In this document: positions 24,988-33,762 of the stretch, one piece after another | Layout: each line of letters starts with the position of its first letter | Numbering within the stretch: position 1 is the stretch's first letter | The notes under the pieces: model-generated | Database searches by the model: none | Told to the model about the DNA's origin: nothing | The model's input: only the letters and a program-made list of their open reading frames with translations | Assembly (NCBI RefSeq): GCF_000732605.1 | Contig: NZ_JPME01000012.1 | Location: 1-64,000 of the forward strand | Reading direction: 5' to 3' | Length of the DNA stretch: 64,000 bases | Origin: Lacrimispora celerecrescens | GTDB taxonomy: Bacteria; Bacillota; Clostridia; Lachnospirales; Lachnospiraceae | Program-made: the position numbers and the translations under genes

Positions 24988-26436
24988 ATGGTAACGTTTG
25001 GTACTGGTGGCTGGAGAGCCATAATTGGAGAAGATTTTACAAAGGAAAATATCCAGAAGCTGGCGCTTGCCGTCAGCCTTAAGATGAAAACGGAAAACGT
25101 AGATGGAGAAGGGATCGTCATAGGATATGACAGACGTTTCCTGTCTAAGGAAGCGGTTATCTGGGCCTGTGAGATATTTGGGAAGCAGGGAATCAAGGTG
25201 TATTTCGTAAACCGAAGTTCCCCCACACCTCTCATCATGTTTTATGTCATGAAGCACCGGTTAAACTACGGCATGATGGTAACGGCCAGCCATAATCCGG
25301 CTATTTATAACGGGATTAAGGTGTTTACCTATGGCGGGCGTGACGCGGATGAGATTCAGACCCAGGATATTGAAAAATATCTTATAGAGGCAGAGAGGAT
25401 CTATGAGCCGGACCATGAGGAGTCCGGACAGATGCCTCCAGCCTCTTATCTTGAGCTTGTAAAAAATGGAGTGGTAGAGGAAATCAATCCTTTAAATGAG
25501 TATCTGGACAATATCATATCCGTCATTGATATGGATGCCATACGCTCCAGGGATTTTCGGGTTGCCATTGACCCCATGTACGGAGTGAGTCTTACGGCCT
25601 TAAGCACCATTCTTTCCGTCGCAAGGTGTACCATTGAAACCATTAATGACCAGCATGACACGTTGTTTGGCGGCAAAATGCCTGCGCCAACGGAGCAGAC
25701 CTTGCGGAACTTACAGAATTATGTGCTGGACCGGTATTGCGATATTGGGATTGCCACAGACGGAGATGCGGATAGGCTGGGGGTTATTGACGATCAGGGC
25801 CGCTTTCTCCATGCCAACAATATCCTGGTAATGCTGTATTATTATCTTCTGAAGTACAAGGGCTGGCGGGGGCCGGTAGTTCGGAGCCTTTCCACCACTC
25901 ATGTACTGGACCGGGTGGCGGAGAGTTTCGGACAGAAGTGTTACGAGGTCCCCGTTGGGTTTAAGTTTGTGTCCGCAAAGATGCAGGAGACGGATGCTAT
26001 CATCGGCGGAGAGTCCTCCGGTGGCCTGACGGTTAAGGGACATATTCATGGGAAGGATGGAATCTATGCCGCCTCCCTTCTGGTAGAAATGATGGCCGTA
26101 TCAGGGAAAAAGCTGTCTGAAATTGCAGCGGATATTCGCAGAGAGTACGGGGCAATCCATATAGCAGAGCGGGATTACCGTTTTACAAGCGAGGAAAAGG
26201 AGAGAATCAACCAGATTCTCATGATTGACCGGAAACTGCCTCAAATGCCGTTTGAGATTGACAAGATCTCCTATATCGATGGGTGTAAGGTTTATTTTAA
26301 AAACGGCGGCTGGGTGATTGCAAGATTTTCCGGCACAGAACCGTTGCTTAGGATCTTCTGCGAGATGGGAGCAGAGGCGGATTCTGTGAGCGTGTGCAGT
26401 TTGTTTGAGGAATATCTGGGACTGCAGGAAGGATAG
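24988..26436 (+). CDS. Phosphoglucomutase/phosphomannomutase family protein
   Basis: The 482-residue enzyme shows the alpha-D-phosphohexomutase motifs: TFGTGGWRA at the start, the phosphoserine loop MVTASHNPAIYNG, the metal loop TDGDADRLG, the sugar loop GGESSGG and the phosphate loop RFSGTEPLLRI. The ATG at 24988 follows ATGGAGGG. It starts 29 bases after the permease gene, so it should be co-transcribed, fitting interconversion of an imported hexose phosphate. Confidence 0.92.
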   Translation: MVTFGTGGWRAIIGEDFTKENIQKLALAVSLKMKTENVDGEGIVIGYDRRFLSKEAVIWACEIFGKQGIKVYFVNRSSPTPLIMFYVMKHRLNYGMMVTASHNPAIYNGIKVFTYGGRDADEIQTQDIEKYLIEAERIYEPDHEESGQMPPASYLELVKNGVVEEINPLNEYLDNIISVIDMDAIRSRDFRVAIDPMYGVSLTALSTILSVARCTIETINDQHDTLFGGKMPAPTEQTLRNLQNYVLDRYCDIGIATDGDADRLGVIDDQGRFLHANNILVMLYYYLLKYKGWRGPVVRSLSTTHVLDRVAESFGQKCYEVPVGFKFVSAKMQETDAIIGGESSGGLTVKGHIHGKDGIYAASLLVEMMAVSGKKLSEIAADIRREYGAIHIAERDYRFTSEEKERINQILMIDRKLPQMPFEIDKISYIDGCKVYFKNGGWVIARFSGTEPLLRIFCEMGAEADSVSVCSLFEEYLGLQEG

Positions 26437-26453
26437 TAAGAGGAATAAAGAGG

Positions 26454-26503
26454 AAGAGGCTGCTGCAAATGGAAATGAAGTTATGGAGCAACAGCCCCCT
26501 CTT
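26454..26503. terminator. Probable terminator between convergent genes
   Basis: AAGAGGCTGCTGC at 26454-26466 can pair, with a bulge, to GCAACAGCCCCCTCTT at 26488-26503. It lies in the short gap between the phosphomutase gene and the minus-strand HAD gene. Confidence 0.5.
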
Positions 26504-26511
26504 AAACAACT

Positions 26512-27357
26512 TTAAACCAAACCCGGGATGTGTTTATAAAGTGAGACGGCAATCCCATCGTCTTCATTAGACAACGTAATCTCATCCGCCACTTCTTTCA
26601 ATTCTTCCACCGCATTATCCATAGCCACACCAATCCCTGCATACTGAATCATAGTTTTATCGTTCTGACCGTCACCAAAAGCAATAATCTCATCCTGCAT
26701 ATACCCCATAGGACTCAGTACTGCCTCCAGTGCTTTTGCCTTATCAATTCCCTGAGCTGTAAATTCAAAATAAAATGGAGCCGTAAACATACAATTTAAT
26801 GTGTCTTTAAACGGTTCCATCATCTCCCGGTAATGCTCTTTCAGATAGATGGAATCCCCGGCTGTCAGAATCTTGTTGAGAGGATAGTCCACGAACGCAG
26901 CCAGATCATCCATTTCGCACAATTTATACTTTCCGCCACGGGACTCATATTGAATGATGTTAATTTCCTGTTCCCCATTTTTTATCATACAGTCATAAAC
27001 ATCGTTGACATACATATATTTTCCTTTGTCTATCATCGGCCGGACGTTAAAACCTTTCATATGTTCTAACACGGCTTTTCCCTGCTCTACAGTCATTGTT
27101 TCATTAAACAGCACTTCTCCGGTCTGGCAGTCTGTCACTCTGGACCCATTAAAAGAAACAAGCAGTCCGTGATGCCTGCCCATCTCCAGTTCGATTGCAA
27201 AATCACTCAGTCCGCTATCAGGTCTTCCTGAAGCCAAGATTATTTTCACGCCGCTTTCCTGTGCTTTTTTTAATGCGGCCTTTGTCTTCGGAGTAATCTC
27301 CTTTTTGTGATTGGACATTGTGCCGTCTACATCCATAACGATTACTCTAATGCTCAT
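26512..27357 (-). CDS. Cof-type HAD-superfamily phosphatase
   Basis: The 281-residue protein has HAD motif I MDVDGTMS, motif II LASGR, motif III Lys in the KAKALEAVL region and motif IV FGDGQNDKTMIQYAGIGVAM, with the C2B cap in between. These are cytosolic sugar-phosphate or cofactor phosphatases. GGAAGGAG precedes the start by eight bases. Its place between two hexose-phosphate-like loci suggests a sugar phosphate, but the family is promiscuous. Confidence 0.9.
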   Translation of the reverse strand: MSIRVIVMDVDGTMSNHKKEITPKTKAALKKAQESGVKIILASGRPDSGLSDFAIELEMGRHHGLLVSFNGSRVTDCQTGEVLFNETMTVEQGKAVLEHMKGFNVRPMIDKGKYMYVNDVYDCMIKNGEQEINIIQYESRGGKYKLCEMDDLAAFVDYPLNKILTAGDSIYLKEHYREMMEPFKDTLNCMFTAPFYFEFTAQGIDKAKALEAVLSPMGYMQDEIIAFGDGQNDKTMIQYAGIGVAMDNAVEELKEVADEITLSNEDDGIAVSLYKHIPGLV

Positions 27358-27468
27358 ATCTGCAACTCCTTCCCGGAACCAAACAACTGTATTGATTCCG
27401 TCCCTTTTTATTATTTATTTTAAATCTTCCTGACCATTATTATTTTGCATCAGCCCCTCTGTGTTTTC

Positions 27469-28313
27469 TTATAAAGTGTCAAAGCGAATATAGGTGCGGT
27501 CGTCAAAGCTGTCATTTCCCTTTACCAGCCCTTTGGTGCCCTTGTTCTCCCGATAGCAAAGGGGATCTTTTTGTATGAGCTCCCGAAGGCGGCTTCGCTT
27601 TCAGCCAGAGTATCCTTAAGGACTGGATAGCCGTCGCTTGCAAGGACTAGCTGGGAGTGCTGGGGCACGGGAAGGATGATGACACGGTTTGAGTGAATGG
27701 GGAAGCCGTTTAACACATCATATCCATAGGCTGAATCTTCATTGGCAAAAAGAAGCTGGCGGCGCAGGAGTGGAAGAATGTATTCCCTTCCGGTGTCATG
27801 GCCGGAGAGTGATGCTTCTGTCCGGCCTGAAAGAAGCTCCGTTTGAATATAAAGGCTTCTGACCTGGGAAAGCAGGTTGTCGATGGTTTTGACTTGCTGA
27901 TGATGGATGCCGCCAATGAGACATTGGCAGTCACCAAAGGCCCATACCTCTCTGCGGCGGATACTGTACAGGATGAGAACTGCCTGCAGGCGTTCTTCAG
28001 GCTTTTCTTCTAGAATGGAACGGCGTGTGCGGCAGGCCCTGGCCAGGGATTCGTTTAAATAGTCCATAGCACCGGCCCCGTCAATGTCGGAAGGCATGGC
28101 ACTTAAGGCATCAAGCAGTACCTCTTTTGCATAGCATCCGCTGGTCATGCTTCCAGAACTGTCCCTCGGGTTTTCGGGCCAGGTAAGGGTTCCCTTGCTT
28201 GTTACACCGTCGATTACTGCAATAAAGTTCTCATTTACAAACAGCCCGTCTTCACACAGATTGCTTCCTATGTGTTTGGGGATAATGGATTGTTCTATGA
28301 TATGTACAGCCAT
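27469..28313 (-). pseudogene. PP2C-like phosphatase gene with C-terminal frameshift
   Basis: From ATG at 28313 (GGAGGT eight bases before) the frame gives a PP2C-like domain: FIAVIDGVTSKG near 30, EVWAFGDCQCLIGG near 130 and LVLASDGYPVL near 235. Near 27585 the frame runs into a non-family tail and stops at 27522. The neighbouring frame continues with a credible C-terminus (RELIQKDPLCYRENKGTKG, then NDSFDDRTYIRF) to a TAA at 27469-27471, including the Asp expected for PP2C metal binding. One lost base explains this. It is either a recent pseudogene or a sequencing error; otherwise the protein is a 263-residue truncated form. Confidence 0.7.
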
Positions 28314-28372
28314 GGCAGGCACCTCCAATTCTCTATTAGGTAAAGTTTAACATAAAAGTGACCTTCTGCCCA

Positions 28373-28401
28373 TGGCAAAACCAGCATTTTTTTGATATAA
28401 T
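28373..28401 (+). promoter_or_regulatory. Probable promoter of the sensor-module operon
   Basis: TGGCAA at 28373-28378 and TATAAT at 28396-28401 are 17 bases apart, 46 bases before the binding-protein start. The -35 box is weak, so the assignment rests mainly on the perfect -10 and the spacing. Confidence 0.45.
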
Positions 28402-28446
28402 GGACAAAACGAAGCCATATTGCGGACAGGAGAGGAGGAAGCGTCT

Positions 28447-29511
28447 ATGAGACTTTCAAACAGTACCAGAAAAAGATGGCCGTCGGTCTGCGCCTTGTCT
28501 CTTATTTGCTGTATCCTGCTGTCTTCCTGCCGGTCGGAGGCGGGAGAACAGACCATGTATTCCCCGGCTGATCTAGTGGTTTACTCAGTCCAGGAAAAAG
28601 GGATATGTGAACCTATCATCAAGGAATTCGAGGAACGTACAGGCTTAAATGTAAAGGTGGAACCCGGATCTTTGGAGGAGCTGTTAAAAAAGTTAGAGGA
28701 TGGCAGCGGACTATATGGAGATGACGGAGAAGCCTGGGATGTGGTATTTGGGGTAGGAATTGAGACTCTGGAAGAAAAAAAGGAATACTGGCAGGCTTAT
28801 GAAAGTCCGGAAGTCCCATCCATAGCCGGGGCGTTCCGGTGTGGAGATTATACGTGGACCAGTTTTTCCGCCTGCCCTTTAGTCATCATGTATAACACCA
28901 ATGTGGTAACATACCGGGAGGTGCCTTCAGGTTGGACCAGCCTGTTGGAGCCCAGATGGAAAGGCAGGGTAGCCTTTATGGATCCTGGTATGTCGGATAT
29001 CTATTCCTCGGCACTTGCAACGGCTGTCTATAAGTACCGGGGAGAAGGAGATTATATGAAACAGCTGGCAGATAACCTGGAATACGGGAGCCTTACCAGC
29101 TTATCGGAGGTGAATTCCGGAATTTTGGATGGCAGATATTCCCTGGGGGTCACCTTAGAAGGGGCAGCCCAGGCCCTGCGCTCAGGGGGAGCGGATGTGG
29201 ACTACATTTACCCGAAAGAAGGGACCACAGTGCTGCCGGATGGAACTGCCATAGTAAACGGCTGTCCAAACCTGGAAGAGGCTAGGTGTTTTTTAGATTT
29301 CACGGTCAGTGAGGACGCACAAAGGATCCTTGTTTCGGATTTAAACAGGAGATCTGTGCGGATGGATGTACCTCCCCTTCCAGGCCTTTCCCCTGTAAAC
29401 AAGCTTCCCATCACAGATATGGATTTAAAGAGGCTGTCCCAGGAAAAACAAGAGATTCTGAAACAATGGAACAGGATCCTGTTCTTGTACAAAAGGAGTG
29501 CCGGAGAATGA
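28447..29511 (+). CDS. HptA-like binding lipoprotein of a sensor module
   Basis: The 354-residue lipoprotein (LICCILLSSC) belongs to the same type-2 binding-protein family as the AfuA-like protein at 21001; both share KxGTxxxPDG, an invariant NGCPN/KGAPN turn and RRSVR/RRPVR near the end. It has no permease next to it. Instead its stop overlaps a YesM-type kinase gene. This is the order of Staphylococcus HptA-HptS-HptR, where HptA senses external hexose phosphate with the kinase. Function as co-sensor is inferred from that arrangement. Confidence 0.78.
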   Translation: MRLSNSTRKRWPSVCALSLICCILLSSCRSEAGEQTMYSPADLVVYSVQEKGICEPIIKEFEERTGLNVKVEPGSLEELLKKLEDGSGLYGDDGEAWDVVFGVGIETLEEKKEYWQAYESPEVPSIAGAFRCGDYTWTSFSACPLVIMYNTNVVTYREVPSGWTSLLEPRWKGRVAFMDPGMSDIYSSALATAVYKYRGEGDYMKQLADNLEYGSLTSLSEVNSGILDGRYSLGVTLEGAAQALRSGGADVDYIYPKEGTTVLPDGTAIVNGCPNLEEARCFLDFTVSEDAQRILVSDLNRRSVRMDVPPLPGLSPVNKLPITDMDLKRLSQEKQEILKQWNRILFLYKRSAGE

Positions 29512-31226
29512 AATGGTACGGTCGGTTTTCTTTTAAAACACGGGTATTTTTGGGATGTCTGCTGGTAGCTCTGGTGCCTCTTACCTTTTCAAGCGTGGTT
29601 GTTACCAGGCTTTTTACCGCTTCCATTAACCGGCAGCTGGCTATAGAGGGAAACCGGCAGCTGGAGGAGGTAAGCGCAAAGCTGACCCAGCTATTTGAAA
29701 ATTGTGAGAAGGCCTGTGAGACTTTTACAGCTGACGGTACAGCAGCCAGGGTGATGATCGACAAGGATGCCATTGAGATGCAAAAGGATTTGTATTTATC
29801 CTTATATCAGGCGGTTCAGGAGATATACAGCAGCGCTCAGTTCAGCATTTATGATTCTGGCGGTAAGCTTCGTTTTACTACGGACACCGCTTCAAAAAAC
29901 AGTTCTCTTCCCATCCGCTGGGGGCTTCTAAAGAAGGCTCAGGGGGTGAGCGGGATCACCTATTACAGGACCGATCCTTATCTTCCGGGAGCGGATAAAA
30001 ATATCCTGATGCAGGGGGCCTATTCCCTGGAAAATTCCCATGGAGCCAGAACCGGATATGTGGTTCTTGATTTTTCACGTGAAAATTTTGACAATCTCTT
30101 AAACGGTTTCTATTCTTCCGGGGATACGTTTTTGATACTGGATTCCCATCAAAGGCCGATTTACTGCTCCAGCCCGGAGTATGGGGAAAAGGAGATTAAT
30201 GACATCATCTCTCATGGAGTGTCAGGACATGAGAGGGAAAAGGGAAGAGGAGTGTATACCAGGTATTTATGGACCAGGGAACCCTCCCAGGGAATCTATG
30301 TCATCTTGAGACGTTCCGCACCAATCAGTGCTGAGGCCATCCGCACCATGGGGACGGTAAGCATTCTTTTATCGGCCCTTGGCCTGGTCCTCTGCCTGAT
30401 GATTTCCGGTGCTCTGTCAAGAGGCATTGCCCAGCCGGTGAGCCAGCTGGATAAAGCTATGGCAAAGGTGAAAAAAGGGGATTTATCCATCCGCATTCAT
30501 ACAAACCGGCAGGATGAGCTGGGAAGGCTGACGGAAAGCTTTAACCAGATGACAGGCGACCTACAGAAATACTTAGAGGACACGGTTCAAAAACAGAAAG
30601 ATCTAAACAAGACCACCATTAAATTGTATCAGACCCAGTTAAACCCTCATTTTCTCTATAATACCCTGGATACGATCAAGTGGAATGCCAGGATCAACCA
30701 GATTCCGGAAATCGCCATATTGGCGGAGAATCTGGCAGTGATTTTGCGGAGAAGTATTTCCAGCCGCCCTTTTATCACCTTGAGGGAGGAGCTGGAAACC
30801 ATTGAAAGTTACATCCAGATCCAGAAAATCCGTTTTACAGGACGTTTCCTTTATGAAACCGAGATTCCGGACCAATTGGAGGACTGTATGGTGCCCCGAA
30901 TGTTTTTACAGCCACTGGTGGAGAATGCCATCATCCATGGGCTTGATGGGTGCGAGAACGGATATATCTGTATTTTTGCAGATCAGAAAGATGGAGTATT
31001 AAGCATATCCATTACAGATGACGGATGTGGTATGGACAAGGAAATGGTGGATTGGATTAACAGTGACAACCCTTTGAAAAGAGATGGACACTTGGGACTT
31101 TACAATGTGATCCGTATACTGAAAATTTATTACGGACAGGAATATGGGATCAGGGCGGAGGTTACTAAGGAAGGAACTACCATTGCTTTAAGGCTGCCGG
31201 TCCAGAGGGAGGTGACGGATGTATAA
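29508..31226 (+). CDS. YesM/HptS-like sensor histidine kinase
   Basis: The 572-residue kinase has membrane segments at about 12-35 and 281-305 around an extracellular domain, HAMP to about 360, the His box QTQLNPHFLYNTLD near 376 (phosphorylated His in NPHF), the N box VENAIIHG near 471 and the G box ITDDGCGMD near 504. The start ATG at 29508 overlaps the upstream stop by four bases and follows AAAAGGAG. It should phosphorylate the response regulator encoded next. Confidence 0.92.
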   Translation: MKWYGRFSFKTRVFLGCLLVALVPLTFSSVVVTRLFTASINRQLAIEGNRQLEEVSAKLTQLFENCEKACETFTADGTAARVMIDKDAIEMQKDLYLSLYQAVQEIYSSAQFSIYDSGGKLRFTTDTASKNSSLPIRWGLLKKAQGVSGITYYRTDPYLPGADKNILMQGAYSLENSHGARTGYVVLDFSRENFDNLLNGFYSSGDTFLILDSHQRPIYCSSPEYGEKEINDIISHGVSGHEREKGRGVYTRYLWTREPSQGIYVILRRSAPISAEAIRTMGTVSILLSALGLVLCLMISGALSRGIAQPVSQLDKAMAKVKKGDLSIRIHTNRQDELGRLTESFNQMTGDLQKYLEDTVQKQKDLNKTTIKLYQTQLNPHFLYNTLDTIKWNARINQIPEIAILAENLAVILRRSISSRPFITLREELETIESYIQIQKIRFTGRFLYETEIPDQLEDCMVPRMFLQPLVENAIIHGLDGCENGYICIFADQKDGVLSISITDDGCGMDKEMVDWINSDNPLKRDGHLGLYNVIRILKIYYGQEYGIRAEVTKEGTTIALRLPVQREVTDV

Positions 31227-31983
31227 AGTCATAGTTGTGGAAGATGAGACAATGGTCCGCCGGGGAATCATTTTGACCATTAACTGGGCGGCTCTGGACT
31301 GTGTCATAGCGGGCGAGGCCGCTAATGGGGAGGAAGGGGCCAGCCTGGCAGAACGGCTTTCCCCGGATATTATTGTGACAGATGTGAAGATGCCCCGCAT
31401 GGATGGGGTAGAGATGATCACCAAACTTCGGAAAGAAGGGTGCAGAGCGAAGTTCATTATCCTGACTGCCTACGGGGATTTTAAGTACGCCCAAAGCGCG
31501 TTGCGGTTAGGGGTCAGTGATTACCTCTTAAAACCCTTAAAGGATGGAGATTTAGAGCAGGCCATCCTGCATATCCGGAGCCAGATCGAGCAGGGAAAGG
31601 AAAAGGAGGCAGGAGATGTTTCCGCACCGGTGCTTCTTTTCAATGCGGACAAGAAATCCAAGAACAAATATGTGGCTGAGGCCATCCGGTACATCCGGAT
31701 GCATTATAAGGAGAACATCACCATTAGTACGGTGGCGGAATATTTGGAAATCAGCGAAGGTTATTTGAGCCGTGTGTTAAAAAAGGAAACGGATTATACA
31801 TTTACCAGCTATCTTACGTTTTACCGGATGCAGGTGGCCATGTCCCTGCTTAAGGACTGCCGGGTCAAAGTTTATGAAGTGGCGGACCAGGTGGGATATT
31901 CGGACACCGCCTATTTCAGTGCCCAGTTTAAGAAGCTTTTGGGCGTATCGCCTTCGGAATATCAGGAACGATGCGGCAAATGA
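31219..31983 (+). CDS. AraC-type response regulator (HptR/YesN-like)
   Basis: The 254-residue protein has a receiver domain (acidic pair ED at 8-9, phospho-acceptor Asp in DIIVTDVKMPRMDG near 55, Lys in LLKPLK near 105) and a C-terminal AraC helix-turn-helix pair (TISTVAEYLEISEGYLSRVLKKE and VYEVADQVGYSDTAYFSAQFKK). It overlaps the kinase gene by eight bases. The likely targets are the AfuABC-like importer upstream and its own operon. Confidence 0.92.
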   Translation: MYKVIVVEDETMVRRGIILTINWAALDCVIAGEAANGEEGASLAERLSPDIIVTDVKMPRMDGVEMITKLRKEGCRAKFIILTAYGDFKYAQSALRLGVSDYLLKPLKDGDLEQAILHIRSQIEQGKEKEAGDVSAPVLLFNADKKSKNKYVAEAIRYIRMHYKENITISTVAEYLEISEGYLSRVLKKETDYTFTSYLTFYRMQVAMSLLKDCRVKVYEVADQVGYSDTAYFSAQFKKLLGVSPSEYQERCGK

Positions 31984-32012
31984 GAAGGGCTTTGTTTGCC
32001 GGTTTAATTCTA

Positions 32013-32041
32013 TTGTAAATTAATGGTAATTATGGTATAAT
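32013..32041 (+). promoter_or_regulatory. Promoter of the desulfoferrodoxin gene
   Basis: TTGTAA at 32013-32018 and TATAAT at 32036-32041 are separated by 17 bases, 48 bases before the start codon. No clear PerR-like box was seen. Confidence 0.6.
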
Positions 32042-32088
32042 GAGAATATAATTCAATAAAGATTCAAAAGACGAAGGAGGTTATTGCT

Positions 32089-32463
32089 ATGAAGTTTTTA
32101 AAGTGTAACCGTTGCGGTAATATTGTAGCGGTTGTAGAGGAAAAGGGCGGTACCATTACATGCTGTGGAGAGAATATGCACGAATTGGTAGCCAATACAA
32201 CAGATGCTGCAACTGAGAAGCACGTTCCAGTTATTGAGATTGACGGTCAGCATGTAAAAGTTACAGTTGGTTCCGTTGAACATCCAATGCTTCCTGAACA
32301 TTTCATCGGTTGGATCGCATTAGAGACCAAGCAGGGCAATCAGAGAAAGATATTGAATCCAGGTGAGAAACCAGTCGCTGAATTCATGCTTTGCGACGGA
32401 GATGAAGTTGTTGCTGCATACGAATACTGTAATCTTCACGGATTATGGAAAGCAGATAAATAA
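32089..32463 (+). CDS. dfx: Desulfoferrodoxin (superoxide reductase)
   Basis: The 124-residue protein reduces superoxide to peroxide in anaerobes. The N-terminal desulforedoxin-like iron site is CNRC with CCGE (Cys 6, 9, 25, 26). The C-terminal superoxide reductase site includes EHPMLPEHFIGWI and CNLHGLW, supplying the His4-Cys iron centre. The length is that of the two-iron class. AAGGAGG precedes the ATG. It is monocistronic between its own promoter and a terminator. Confidence 0.97.
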   Translation: MKFLKCNRCGNIVAVVEEKGGTITCCGENMHELVANTTDAATEKHVPVIEIDGQHVKVTVGSVEHPMLPEHFIGWIALETKQGNQRKILNPGEKPVAEFMLCDGDEVVAAYEYCNLHGLWKADK

Positions 32464-32475
32464 AAAAATGAAAAG

Positions 32476-32508
32476 CTCACAGGCCTGATGGTCTGTGAGT
32501 TTTTTTTT
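32476..32508 (+). terminator. Intrinsic terminator of dfx
   Basis: CTCACAG at 32476-32482 and CTGTGAG at 32493-32499 form the stem, followed by nine T. Confidence 0.88.
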
Positions 32509-32590
32509 GATAATTCCAATGATTGACATCTTCCCCAATTTGCTCTAGTATTAATTCTGAAGTTTTACTTTAGGATAGGAGAGCCGTAGA

Positions 32591-33748
32591 ATGAATAAGA
32601 AAGAAGCGAATGAAATAAAGAAACTGTTTACTCCTGCTAACTGTGCCATCAGCCGCATCTGTGGCTGTTATGTGGACGCGGAAAAGAACAAAAGAACGGA
32701 GATTAAGGAGGCGTTTTTGTCCCTCCCGGAAGAAGAAGCGTTTAAATATTTTACCATCTTTAGAAGCGGCCTGTCAGGGACGATCGGTAAAAACATGGTC
32801 AACATGGAGTTTCCCTTACATACGGAAGCTGAGGGCGGAACCCAGAACTTTCTGCTAAAGCTCCGGGACAGTCAATTAAAGGATGATGCTCTGATCGAGG
32901 AATTTTATGATAAGGTGATCGCAAGCTACGATTACGGCGAGAATTTTTACATCGTCCTCATCCATTGTGCCTACGATATTCCTGCAAGGTCCTCCGACGG
33001 CCTGGAAATGGATGATGCCTCTGATTTTGTTTATGAATTCATCCAGTGCTCCATCTGCCCGGTGAAGCTGTCAAAGGCAGGTCTTTGTTACAATACCGAG
33101 GCTAACGTAATCCAAAACCGCAGCAGGGACTGGATTGTGGAGGCCCCTGATACCGGCTTTCTATTCCCGGCCTTTACCGACCGGAATACGGATATCCACA
33201 GCCTTTTATACTATGCCAAAAACCCGGAGCAGATGCCGGAACGCCTGATTGACGAACTTCTTGGCTGTGTGATGCCTATGTCGGCAAAGAGCCAGAAAGA
33301 AACGTTCCAGGCCCTTGTGGAGGAAACGCTGGGAGATAACTGTGATTTTGAAACGGTTAAAAACCTGCACGAAAATTTAAATGAGATTCTTGAAGAAACA
33401 AAGGATGAACCGGCTCCTTTTACCTTGGACAAGTATCAGATGAAAAGACTGTTGGAGAACAACGGGGCCAGCCAGGAAAAGCTGGAGGAGTTTGAGCAGC
33501 GCTATAACGAAAACGAAGAAATGTCTGTGCCTCCCTTTATCGCTTCCAATGTAGTTAATACCAGAAGCTTTGAGATCAAGACAACGGATGTAAGTATAAA
33601 GGTAGCACCTGATAAGACTTATCTGGTAGAAAACCGGATGATTGACGGCCGGCCATGCATTGTCATCGGCATTAGTGAGCATGTGGAAATCAATGGAATC
33701 ACAGTAAGGCCCATAGCAGCAGATAGAACAATGGAGCCGGAAGAGTAA
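32591..33748 (+). CDS. DUF4317 domain-containing protein
   Basis: The 385-residue protein opens MNKKEANEIKKLFTPANCAISRICGCYVDAEK, the recognisable start of the DUF4317 family found in Lachnospiraceae and relatives. It has no signal peptide or membrane segments. The family has no known role. GATAGGAGAG precedes the start. It appears monocistronic. Confidence 0.9.
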   Translation: MNKKEANEIKKLFTPANCAISRICGCYVDAEKNKRTEIKEAFLSLPEEEAFKYFTIFRSGLSGTIGKNMVNMEFPLHTEAEGGTQNFLLKLRDSQLKDDALIEEFYDKVIASYDYGENFYIVLIHCAYDIPARSSDGLEMDDASDFVYEFIQCSICPVKLSKAGLCYNTEANVIQNRSRDWIVEAPDTGFLFPAFTDRNTDIHSLLYYAKNPEQMPERLIDELLGCVMPMSAKSQKETFQALVEETLGDNCDFETVKNLHENLNEILEETKDEPAPFTLDKYQMKRLLENNGASQEKLEEFEQRYNENEEMSVPPFIASNVVNTRSFEIKTTDVSIKVAPDKTYLVENRMIDGRPCIVIGISEHVEINGITVRPIAADRTMEPEE

Positions 33749-33762
33749 CACTCACCGGCTCC
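33733..33762. terminator. Terminator overlapping two convergent gene ends
   Basis: GGAGCCGG at 33733-33740 pairs with CCGGCTCC at 33755-33762. The stem spans the stop codons of both the DUF4317 gene and the minus-strand acyltransferase gene. The T run is short, so its strength is uncertain. Confidence 0.55.
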
